From NCBI RefSeq assembly GCF_020131355.1, contig NZ_JAHLEL010000044.1, positions 558,001 to 622,000 on the forward strand: 64,000 nucleotides of DNA, in the 5' to 3' direction. This document shows, piece after piece, positions 40,827 to 48,225 of this stretch. How positions within the stretch are numbered: the first letter of the stretch is position 1; every line of letters starts with the position of its first letter. The stretch comes from Pseudonocardia sp. ICBG1293 (GTDB lineage: Bacteria > Actinomycetota > Actinomycetes > Mycobacteriales > Pseudonocardiaceae). Below the pieces are notes generated by a model. The model was not told where the DNA came from. It saw only the letters and a list, made by a program, of their open reading frames with translations, and searched no databases. The translations under genes and the position numbers were made by a program.

Positions 40827-41411
40827 GTGACCGCCGCCCCGTCCGCACGTTCCGGTGACAGCACCCGCAGCGCCCTGCTCGCCGCGGCCGCGGACCTGTT
40901 CACCGAGCACGGCTACGACCGCACGTCGGTCCGCGCGATCGCCGAACGGGCCGGGGTGAACCAGGCGCTGCTGTTCCGCTACTTCGGCAGCAAGGACGCC
41001 CTGTTCGCCAGGGTCGCCGCCGAGCGCGCGCTCGCCGTCCTGCACGACGGCCCGCCCGAGGAGCTGCTGACCCGGCTGCTGCGGTCCATCCTGGACCGCG
41101 CCGAGGGCCCCGAGCGGGACCTGTTCGGGCCCGTCGTGCGGTCGGCGGGGACGTCCGAGGCGGCCGCGGCCGTCCGGGTGGAGCTGGCCGGGGCGTTCAC
41201 CGAGGCGTTCGCCGCACAGGCCGACGGTGCCGCCGACCGGGCCGACGCCGAGCTGCGCGCCGAGCTGGTGCTGACCTGGCTGCTCGGGCTGAGCCTGGTC
41301 CAGCCGCTGCTGCCCGGGGGCGCGGTCGGGCGGGCCGACCCGGACGCCGTCCTGAGTCACGTCACGCGCGCCGCCCGCACCCTGCTGGAGGCACCCGGGC
41401 TCAGCCGGTGA
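40827..41411 (+). CDS. TetR-family transcriptional regulator
   Basis: The 194-residue regulator has a classic N-terminal TetR domain (TRSALLAAAADLFTEHGYDRTSVRAIAERAGVNQALLFRYFGSKDALFARVA) and a helical C-terminal domain of unknown ligand. GTG 40827 has AAGGAG 9 nt upstream. Its 3' end overlaps the tail of the convergent SDR reading frame by 11 bp. The likely targets are its own promoter, which contains the 17-bp repeats, or the neighbouring SDR gene. Confidence 0.9.
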   Translation: MTAAPSARSGDSTRSALLAAAADLFTEHGYDRTSVRAIAERAGVNQALLFRYFGSKDALFARVAAERALAVLHDGPPEELLTRLLRSILDRAEGPERDLFGPVVRSAGTSEAAAAVRVELAGAFTEAFAAQADGAADRADAELRAELVLTWLLGLSLVQPLLPGGAVGRADPDAVLSHVTRAARTLLEAPGLSR

Positions 41412-42406
41412 GCCGGTCCACCTCGGCGCGGAACCGCTCGCGCTGGGCCGGGGTCTCCCGGGTCCGCGCCAGGTAGTGGGTCGGGCGCGGGGCGCGGTCG
41501 TGCCAGAACCGGCCGGTCCCGACCGCCGACGCCGGCGCCGCCGCGAGCCACACCGCGGTGTCCGCCCCCTGGGCCGGTGTGCGGAGCACCGGCCCGACGA
41601 CCTTGTCGAACAGCGGCAGCGACCCGGTGACGCCCGGGGTGCGTGCCCAGCCCGGGTGCAGGGCGTGCACGGTGACGTGCCGGGGGGGCCAGCTCGTCGG
41701 CGAGCAGCCCGGTCAGGACGACCTGCATCCGCTTGGTCCGGGCGTAGGCGGCGGTGCCGCCGTAGTCGCCGGTGCGGAACTGCAGGTCGTCGGCACGCAG
41801 CGGCTGGGCGTACATGCCGCCCGAGGACATGATGATCACCCGGGAGTCGGCCCCCGACCGCTCGGCGCCCGCCGCGAGGGTGTCGGCGAGCAGCCGGGTC
41901 AGCAGGAGCGGCCCGAGGACGTGCACGGCCAGGGTCAGCTCGTTGCCCTCCGAGGTCTCGCTGCGCTCCGGCGGCAGCAGCCCGGCGTTGTGGACCAGCA
42001 CGTCCAGCGCGTCGACCTCGGTGGTGAACCGGGTCGCGAACGCCCGGACGTCGGCGAGCTCTCCCAGGTCACAGACCTGCACCGGGAGCCGGTCGCGGGA
42101 CAGCCCCGGCACCGCGGCGAGGATCCGGTCCTGCGCCGCCACACCCTTGTCCCGGGAACGCACCAGCAGGTGCACCGTCGCGCCGAGCCGGACGAGCCCG
42201 GTCGCGATCGCCTCCCCCAGCCCACCGCCCGCGCCGGTCACCAGCGCGGTGCGCCCGGCCAGGGCTCCCCGGGGCGGGTCGGCGCGGGCACCGTTCCACC
42301 CCGGGCGCCGCAGGAGGTACCCGATCCGTGAGTAGCCGGGGACCAGGGTGCGGTCGAGGACGGTATCCAGAGCGCTGCCGAGCACGGACCGATCCGACCA
42401 CAGCAC
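41401..42406 (-). pseudogene. Short-chain dehydrogenase/reductase with single-base frameshift
   Basis: The first 240 residues are a good SDR (DHRS12-like): VPGYSRIGYLLRRPGW, cofactor loop TALVTGAGGGLGEAIA, NAG in VLVHNAGLLPP, and the catalytic Ser and Tyr region IIMSSGGMYAQ and AAYARTKRMQ. At a run of seven G (41682-41688) the frame is lost. Reading with six G restores VHALHPGWARTPGVTG through WHDRAPRPTHYLARTRETP to a stop at 41403-41401. So either one base was gained or the assembly has an extra base. The start is GTG 42406. Intact length would be about 334 residues. Confidence 0.8.
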
Positions 42407-42425
42407 CGCGCCGCCCGCGCGTCGA

Positions 42426-44216
42426 TCAGCCCTGCAGACCCGGACCGGAGACGTAGGGGGTGCCGGGGACGTTCGCCGTCGGGAGCTTCGGGACGGCGTC
42501 GGTGACCGGGTCGGCGGTGGAGATCCGCTCCATCGCGCCGCAGCTGGACAGCGAGTACGACAGCGGGTTCACCGGCGGGGCGGTGGCCTTGTCCAAGCCG
42601 TGCTCGACCTTGCGGATCGACATGGTGCCGCCGGTCAGCTTGTACATGTTCCCGGACGGGTTGGGCGCCTCCAGGGTGCCGTTGCCGTCCTCGTCGACCT
42701 CCCACTCGCCGACGGTCTGGCCCCCGGGCAGCGGGTTGGTGCCGTCGAGGATGCAGGGGTTGTTGTTCGTGGCGCTGGAGGTGGCGCCGTAGAAGAAGGA
42801 GACGTAGCGGGCGTCCGGGTCCATGCCGGTCGCGGTGCCGGAGACGGTGTCGGAGTCGACGGTGGCGGTCCCGGCGACCCCGTCGGTGTTCTTCGAGGCC
42901 AGGTCGACCTGCGTGGGCCCGTTGCTCGGCCCGCCGACCACACCGGCCACGTCCGGCAGCCCGCCGAGACCGGAGTAGTCCGGCAGCCCGGCCGCCCGCG
43001 CGACACCGGACAGGTCCGGCAGCGGGCCGTCCTTGCCGGTCAGCGGGCTGGTGTCGGGCAGGCCCGCGATCTCGTTGAGCCCCTCCAGGGGGCCGCCCGC
43101 GGTGAGCCCGGGGACGTCCGGGAGCTCGTCGGTGCTGCCGTCGGTGACACCGGGGACCGACGGGAGCTCCGGCACGACGTCGCCGAGTCCGGTGAGGGTG
43201 TCGGTCGGGCCGGCCAGCGGGCTGTTGCCGGTGTCGGTCCCGACGACCGTGCCCACGGCGCCGACGGCGGTGTCGACCAGCGAGCCCGCCTGTCCGGCAC
43301 CGGGCACCGCGGTGCCGGCCCCGGCCAGGGTCTCCGCCGGATCCGGCAGCGAGGTCAGCGGCTTCGTGGGGGTGTTCAGGTCGACGCCCTTGCCGAGACC
43401 GCCCGTGAGGTCGCCGAGACCGGGGACCGCGTCGAGCGGGCCGGTGGAGGGCCCGGCGGTGTCCTTCCCCTCCGCCGCACCGGCCGTGGCCGTGTCCTCA
43501 CCGGAGCCCGCGTCCTTCCCGGAAGCCGCGTCCTTCCCGGAGCCCGCGGACTTCCCCGAGCTGCCGTCCTCTGCCGAGCCGTCGTCCTCTGCCGAGCCGT
43601 CGTCCTCCGCCGAGCCGCCGTCCTTCGCCGAGTTCCCGTTCTTCGCGGAGCTTCCGTCGTTCGCCGAGCCGCCGTCCTTCGCGGAGCCGCCGTCCTTCGC
43701 GGAGCCGCCGTCCTTCGCGGAGCCGCCGTCCTTCGCCGAGCTCCCGTCCTTCCCCGAGCCCGCGTCCTTCCCGGAACCCGAGTCCTCGGAGCCCTCGCCC
43801 GACCCGGAGCCGTCGCCCGACCCGCCGGAGTCCGAGGAGTCCGCTCCCGCACCGCCCGTCCCCAGCACCGAGCCGACGACGTCCGCGCCGGTCACCAGGT
43901 CACCCAGGCCGCCGGAGGAGCCCGACGGACCGGACCCGTCGTCGGAGCACGACCCGCCGGACGAGGTGGTGCCGTCCGGGCAGCCCGCCGAGGTGCCCGA
44001 GGAGTCCTCGTCGCCCGACCCCGTGCCGGCGAACGCCGTCCCGGCCGTTCCGCCGGAGGCCAGCAGCAGTGCCGCCAGGGTCGCCGGTGCGGCGATCCGG
44101 CGCGTGGTGCCCGCGGACGCGGCGGCGTGCCTGCGCCGCCCGCGGGCGGACCGGCCGGCGGCCACCGCCGCGGCGACGCCGGTGGAACGGTGGCCGGTCC
44201 GGGTGTGCTTGCCCAT
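42426..44216 (-). CDS. Large secreted low-complexity repeat protein
   Basis: The 596-residue protein has a twin-arginine-rich start and a long signal peptide ending near TAFAGTGSG (about residue 63). A Gly/Ser/Asp region follows, with about 15 copies of a six-residue repeat related to SAKDGG. A Pro/Gly/Leu-rich stretch comes next, and then a C-terminal region that looks folded (DARYVSFFYGATSSATNNNPC to LSSCGAMERI) with two cysteines. It is probably exported and surface-bound or matrix-like. No enzymatic motif was found. The ATG has GGAAGGA 9 nt upstream. Function unknown. Confidence 0.75.
   Translation of the reverse strand: MGKHTRTGHRSTGVAAAVAAGRSARGRRRHAAASAGTTRRIAAPATLAALLLASGGTAGTAFAGTGSGDEDSSGTSAGCPDGTTSSGGSCSDDGSGPSGSSGGLGDLVTGADVVGSVLGTGGAGADSSDSGGSGDGSGSGEGSEDSGSGKDAGSGKDGSSAKDGGSAKDGGSAKDGGSAKDGGSANDGSSAKNGNSAKDGGSAEDDGSAEDDGSAEDGSSGKSAGSGKDAASGKDAGSGEDTATAGAAEGKDTAGPSTGPLDAVPGLGDLTGGLGKGVDLNTPTKPLTSLPDPAETLAGAGTAVPGAGQAGSLVDTAVGAVGTVVGTDTGNSPLAGPTDTLTGLGDVVPELPSVPGVTDGSTDELPDVPGLTAGGPLEGLNEIAGLPDTSPLTGKDGPLPDLSGVARAAGLPDYSGLGGLPDVAGVVGGPSNGPTQVDLASKNTDGVAGTATVDSDTVSGTATGMDPDARYVSFFYGATSSATNNNPCILDGTNPLPGGQTVGEWEVDEDGNGTLEAPNPSGNMYKLTGGTMSIRKVEHGLDKATAPPVNPLSYSLSSCGAMERISTADPVTDAVPKLPTANVPGTPYVSGPGLQG
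43560..43755. repeat. 18-bp coding repeats in the secreted protein gene
   Basis: Tandem 18-nt units encode variants of SAKDGG/SAEDDG. Four central units are almost identical, so copy number may vary between strains. Confidence 0.8.
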
Positions 44217-44619
44217 CTCGAGCAGTCCTTCCGCCTCGCCGCGGGCGAGGGTGCTGGGGAGCGGTGGAGGACGGCGCGGGCACCGGCGTGGCCGGGGTGC
44301 GGGGGCACCCCTGGGGAGCGGCCGGATCGTGCCGGGTCACCCGGCTCGTCCGGTTCGGGACGGTACGAAAGGGTGCCCGGTCGAGGTTGCTTTCCTGAGA
44401 GGGTCACGACCACCCGGTCGATCACGGGTCGGCTCCGGACGCCGAGTGACGGGTCCGCTGGACCGAACGGCGCAGCGATCTACGACGAACACGCTCCGCG
44501 TTCTCAGGATCACGGGAGGACCCCGTCGTACAACGAGCGGGCCGCGACGGAGTGACGGGTCGTCGCGGATCCGCCACCGCTCGTGCCACCCGGGGCGTCG
44601 CGGGCCCCCGGACGGGGAA
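44217..44619. other. 403-nt gap without a recognised gene
   Basis: It lies upstream of the secreted protein gene (minus) and downstream of the SRPBCC gene (minus). On the minus strand it contains TACCGT near 44365 as a possible -10 and a hairpin GCCGGGT/ACCCGGC near 44340. No riboswitch could be supported. Confidence 0.5.
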
Positions 44620-45111
44620 CTACTGCAGGCGCTCGCGGACGGCGTCGAAGTTGCGCTCCATCCCGGCCCGCCACTCCCGCAGCCTGCCCTCGACGATCCG
44701 CTCCTCCTTGTCCGGCCACCGCTCGATCGCCCGGGAGAGACCGGACGGCGCGGGTCCCATCCGGGCCCACTGGCGCAGCTCGGTGCCCTCGCCGTCGGGG
44801 GTGAGCTCGAAGCGCCACACGGCCGTGGCCCCGCCGTCGCCACCGGGCTCGACGGTCCACTCGAACAACCGCCCCGGCTCCCACCCCGTCACCGTCGAGA
44901 CGGTGCTCCACTCCCCGATGGCGTCGTGCCGGTGGTGCCCGTGCAACCGGGCCCCGAGGCCCGGCTCGTCACCCTCGCCCCACGCGGCGCTCTGCATCTC
45001 GGTCGAGGCCCCGGCGAGGAAGTCCGGGTCGGTCACCAGAGCCCACACCGCCTCGGGCGGCGCGGCGACCCGGCACCGGGCCTCGGTGGTGGGTCCGTCG
45101 GCGTAGCGCAT
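44620..45111 (-). CDS. SRPBCC (START/Bet v1-like) family protein
   Basis: The 163-residue protein is of the polyketide cyclase/dehydratase-like SRPBCC fold: EARCRVAAPPEAVWALVTDPDFLAG, GEWSTVSTVTGWEPGRLFEWTVEP and a long C-terminal helix (RLREWRAGMERNFDAVRERLQ). The fold binds a hydrophobic ligand; the function is unknown. ATG 45111 has GGAGG four bases upstream. It lies 32 nt after the cobF reading frame on the same strand. The frameshifted cobF frame runs on into this gene, an artefact of the frameshift. Confidence 0.85.
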   Translation of the reverse strand: MRYADGPTTEARCRVAAPPEAVWALVTDPDFLAGASTEMQSAAWGEGDEPGLGARLHGHHRHDAIGEWSTVSTVTGWEPGRLFEWTVEPGGDGGATAVWRFELTPDGEGTELRQWARMGPAPSGLSRAIERWPDKEERIVEGRLREWRAGMERNFDAVRERLQ

Positions 45112-45143
45112 ACGACCTCCTCGTCGTCGGTGCCACCGGCCGG

Positions 45144-45967
45144 TCAGCGCTCGTCGGCACCCCGGCGCAGCAGGTAGGTGTCCATGATCCACCCCTTGCG
45201 CTCCCGGCGGCGGCCCGGATGCCGAGGATCTCGTCGGCGACCTCGTCGAGCGGTCCGGCGACCAGCAGCTCGTCGGGCGTACCGAGGTAGGCACCCCAGT
45301 AGATGTGCAGCTCGCGACGCTGCTCGACCGGCAGCGTCGCGAAGGCGGTGCGGCCGTCGAGCATCACGACGACGTCGTCGACGTCGGCGGGCATCCCCTC
45401 GGCGATCCGGCGCCCGGTGGTGACGAGCACGGGACGGCCGACCCGGTTGAGGATCAGCCGGTGGGCGGCGGCGAGCGCCGCGACGCTGGAGATGCCGGCG
45501 ACCGACTCCACCGCCCACCCGTCGTCGGTGGAGCCGGTCCCGGCCCCGCCGTCGAGGACCCGGTCGAGCAGGCGCAGCGTGCCGTCGTAGAGGGACGGGT
45601 CGCCCCACACCAGGAACGCGCCGGTCGCACCGTCGGCCAGCTCGGCGTCGAGCATCTCGCGGTAGAGCCGGGCGCGGCGGTCCTGCCAGTCGACGACGAC
45701 GTCGCGGTAGCGCTCGTCGTCGCGCTCGACCGCGGCACCACGGTCGCGGCCCACCTCGGGGGCGGTGACGAGCCGGTAGCCGCCGTCCGGGCGGTGCCGG
45801 CGCAGGATCTCGGTGCGCAGGGCGAGGAGGTCGTCCTGCGACCCCCCGCCGTCGAGCCCCTTGTCGATGACGAAGACGACATCGGCCCGTTGCAGGGCGC
45901 GGACCGCCTGGAGGGTGAGGTGGTCGGGGTCACCGGCCCCGATCCCGATCACGAGAACCGTGCGCAC
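45144..45967 (-). pseudogene. cobF: Precorrin-6A synthase (deacetylating) CobF, frameshifted
   Basis: SAM-dependent C1 methylation and deacetylation step of aerobic cobalamin synthesis. The frame from GTG 45967 gives VLVIGIGAGDPDHLTLQAVRALQRADVVFVIDKG, WGDPSLYDGTLRLLDRV and VAGISSVAALAAAHRLILNRVG, all typical of CobF. Near 45205 one base seems missing, since the expected end ARERKGWIMDTYLLRRGADER is in another frame ending at 45144. The uncorrected frame runs to 44969. Either the gene is broken in its last 20 residues or the assembly dropped a C. It stands alone, 12 kb from the main B12 genes. Confidence 0.82.
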
Positions 45968-45980
45968 CGGGGTGACCGTA
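45968..45980 (-). promoter_or_regulatory. -10 box of leaderless cobF promoter
   Basis: Minus-strand TACGGT at 45980-45975, 7 nt, then GTG 45967. This fixes the start within a frame that is open much further upstream. Confidence 0.6.
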
Positions 45981-46174
45981 ATGGACCCCGCACGCCCCGC
46001 GGCACACCCCCGATCGGCCGCGCACGCCCTCTCCCCCGGCGCGCACGGCACCGGCACCCCCGTCACGCGGCGTCGTCACTCGGTAGTGTCATGGTGACCG
46101 GCGAGCCCCGACCGGGTCACCGGCCCACCGCCGACGACCGACCCCGCAGCGCCACCCCGGGAGGCCACGTCACC

Positions 46175-47377
46175 GTGCCCACCAGCGAGCCCACCAGCGA
46201 GCCCGACAGCAGGACCCTGACGATCGGACACCTCGTCGAGTCCCTAGACGACGGCGGCGTCGCCGCCGCACTGGGCGACCTCGCGGCCGCGGGCCCGGAC
46301 GCCGGGTTCACCGTGGTGGTCGTCGCGCTGACCCCCTCCGGGCGGTCCGCGGTCGCCGGGCGCCTGGCCCGGGCCGGGACACCGCCGGTCGAGCTGAACG
46401 TCGCACCGTGGGACCCGCGTGCGGTGCTGAAGGTGCTCGCGGCGCTCCGCGAGCACGACGTGGACCTGGTGCACACCCACGGCGCGCGGCCCGACGTCGT
46501 CGGATCGGCGGCCGCGGCCCGGCTGCGGGTGCCCGCGGTCTCCACGCTGCACCACATCCACGAGCACCCAGCCGACCGTGGCGACCACCTCCGCCGGACC
46601 GCGAAGACGCTGGCGCGCAAGCGGTTCATGACCCGCACGATCGCGACGTCGGCGCTGCAGCGCGACTGGTACCGCCGCGCCGCCGGGTCCACCGAGGGAC
46701 TGTCGGTGATCCCGGACGGCGCCGCCGACCCGGGCGAGGGCACCGCCGTGGAGCGTGAGCGGCTGCGCCGCGGCCTCGGTGTCGACGACCACGAGGTCGT
46801 CGCCGTCTCGGTCGCGCCGATGCGCCGCGGCCAGGGGCAGGACATGTTGCTCGACGCCGTCGCCGGGATCGGGCCGGACGAGCCGCTGACCGTCGTGCTC
46901 GGCGGGGACGGGCCGCTGCGGCCGTGGCTGGAGTCGCGGGTGGCCGCCGACGAGGCGCTGTCCGGGCGGGTGGCGTTCCGGCGCAGCACCGACCCGGTGG
47001 CGCTGCTGCGCGCCGCCGACGTGCAGCTTCACACCACCCGGCACGACACGATGCCCCGGATGCTGCTCCTCGGTCACGGTACCGGCACCCCGGTGGTCGC
47101 GACCCGGGTCGGCGGGATCCCGGAGATCGTGACCCGGGAGACCGGGCTGCTCGCCCCGGTGGACTCCGCCCGCATCGCCGACGAGCTGGTGCGGCTGACC
47201 CGCGACGCCGACCTGCGCGCCCGGCTCGGCGCCGGGGCCCGGCAGCGGTTCCTGGACCGGTTCGAGGCGGCGCCGTGGGCCGCCCGGCTCGGCGAGGTCT
47301 ACCGCAGCGCCGCCGGGGTCGCGGGCGCGCCCGCCCCCGCCGAGCTGGACACCCCGGAGCCGGTGGGCCGCGGCTGA
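46175..47377 (+). CDS. GT4-family glycosyltransferase
   Basis: The 400-residue GT-B enzyme has HLVESLDDGGVAAALGDLAAAG at the N-terminus, VHTHGARPDVVGSAAAARLRVPAVSTLHHIHEH, a mid-linker IPDGAADPG, and the C-terminal donor-binding part VVLGGDGPLRPWLESR, HTTRHDTMPRMLLLGHGTGTPVVATRVGGIPEIV. The catalytic E(x7)E element is partly changed, with DTMPRMLLLGHG in place of the usual EGFPxxLLEA. The donor and acceptor are unknown. GTG 46175 was chosen because GGGAGG lies 10 nt upstream and the promoter -10 TAGTGT (46084-46089) would start the mRNA near 46097, after the upstream ATG 46091. Confidence 0.85.
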   Translation: MPTSEPTSEPDSRTLTIGHLVESLDDGGVAAALGDLAAAGPDAGFTVVVVALTPSGRSAVAGRLARAGTPPVELNVAPWDPRAVLKVLAALREHDVDLVHTHGARPDVVGSAAAARLRVPAVSTLHHIHEHPADRGDHLRRTAKTLARKRFMTRTIATSALQRDWYRRAAGSTEGLSVIPDGAADPGEGTAVERERLRRGLGVDDHEVVAVSVAPMRRGQGQDMLLDAVAGIGPDEPLTVVLGGDGPLRPWLESRVAADEALSGRVAFRRSTDPVALLRAADVQLHTTRHDTMPRMLLLGHGTGTPVVATRVGGIPEIVTRETGLLAPVDSARIADELVRLTRDADLRARLGAGARQRFLDRFEAAPWAARLGEVYRSAAGVAGAPAPAELDTPEPVGRG

Positions 47378-47409
47378 CCCCGGCCCGGCCGGGCCCCGGG
47401 AGGGCGCCG

Positions 47410-47450
47410 ACGGCCCGGCCAGGGACCGGGTCCACACCGGGCCGGCCGGG
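47410..47450. terminator. GC-rich hairpin between convergent genes
   Basis: CGGCCCGG and CCGGGCCG flank an inner GGACC/TCC stem between the GT4 gene (ends 47377) and the FAH gene (ends 47451). Confidence 0.4.
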
Positions 47451-48221
47451 TCAGGACCGCGCGGGTACGGGCCGGTCGGCGATCGGGTTCTCCAGGGCCC
47501 CGACACCGTCGATCTCCACGGTGACCCGGTCCCCCGCCGTCATCGGTCCGACCCCGCCGGGGCTCCCGGTGAGCACGACGTCGCCGGGCTGCAGCGTGAT
47601 CCAGCGGGTCACGTGGGCGAGGATCCGCGCCACGTCGAAGAGCATCGCCCCGGTGTCGGACTCCTGGACGGTGCGGCCGTTGAGCGTGGTCCGCAGCCCC
47701 CACGGCCCCGCCCCGGGATCGGTCTCGATCCACGGACCGAGCGGGCAGAAGGTGTCCGCGCTCTTCGCCCGCGCCCACTGCCCGTCGGCGCGGTAGTCGT
47801 GCGCGGTGACGTCGTTGGCGCAGGTCAGGCCGAGCACGTGCGCCCAGGCGGCGCGTTCGTCCAGGTCACGGGCCCGGCGGCCGATCACCACCGCGAGCTC
47901 GCCCTCGTACTCCAGGCGCTCCACCCCGGCCGGGCGCAGCACCGGCTCCCCCGGCCCGACGACGGCGTTGGGCGCCTTGAGGAACAGGGCGGGCCGCTCC
48001 GGGCGCGGGCGTCCCTTCTCGGCGAGCTGGCAGGGGTAGTTGCTCCCGACGCACACGATCGTGCGGGGGTCGCAGGGGGCGAGCAGGGTGAGCCCGGCCA
48101 GCCGCCCGGCGACGACTCCCGGGCCGGACGGGCCGAGCTCGCGGACGACGTCGCCGTCGTCGGTGGTCTCCACCCGGCCGGTACGGGGGCCGTGGGGGGT
48201 GCCGTAGCGGACCAGTCGCAT
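47451..48221 (-). CDS. Fumarylacetoacetate hydrolase-family protein
   Basis: The 256-residue protein belongs to the FAH superfamily, which hydrolyses, decarboxylates or isomerises C-C bonds next to oxo groups with a divalent metal. The metal-ligand glutamates are in RLEYEGELAVVIGRRARD, with the downstream GLTCANDVTAHDYRADGQWARAKSADTFCPLGPWIET and LTGSPGGVGPMTAGDRVTVEIDGVG. It is the last gene of the aminotransferase-dehydrogenase-FAH operon, 4 nt after the dehydrogenase stop. The likely substrate is a 2-oxo acid or oxaloacetate-like compound; this is inferred from context. Confidence 0.88.
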   Translation of the reverse strand: MRLVRYGTPHGPRTGRVETTDDGDVVRELGPSGPGVVAGRLAGLTLLAPCDPRTIVCVGSNYPCQLAEKGRPRPERPALFLKAPNAVVGPGEPVLRPAGVERLEYEGELAVVIGRRARDLDERAAWAHVLGLTCANDVTAHDYRADGQWARAKSADTFCPLGPWIETDPGAGPWGLRTTLNGRTVQESDTGAMLFDVARILAHVTRWITLQPGDVVLTGSPGGVGPMTAGDRVTVEIDGVGALENPIADRPVPARS

Positions 48222-48225
48222 CCGC

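Noticed and set aside
44340..44470. Possible TPP riboswitch (GGTGCCC and CTGAGA present on the plus strand)
   Set aside because: The other conserved TPP block (ACCTGAT region) is missing, and no thiamine gene follows on that strand.
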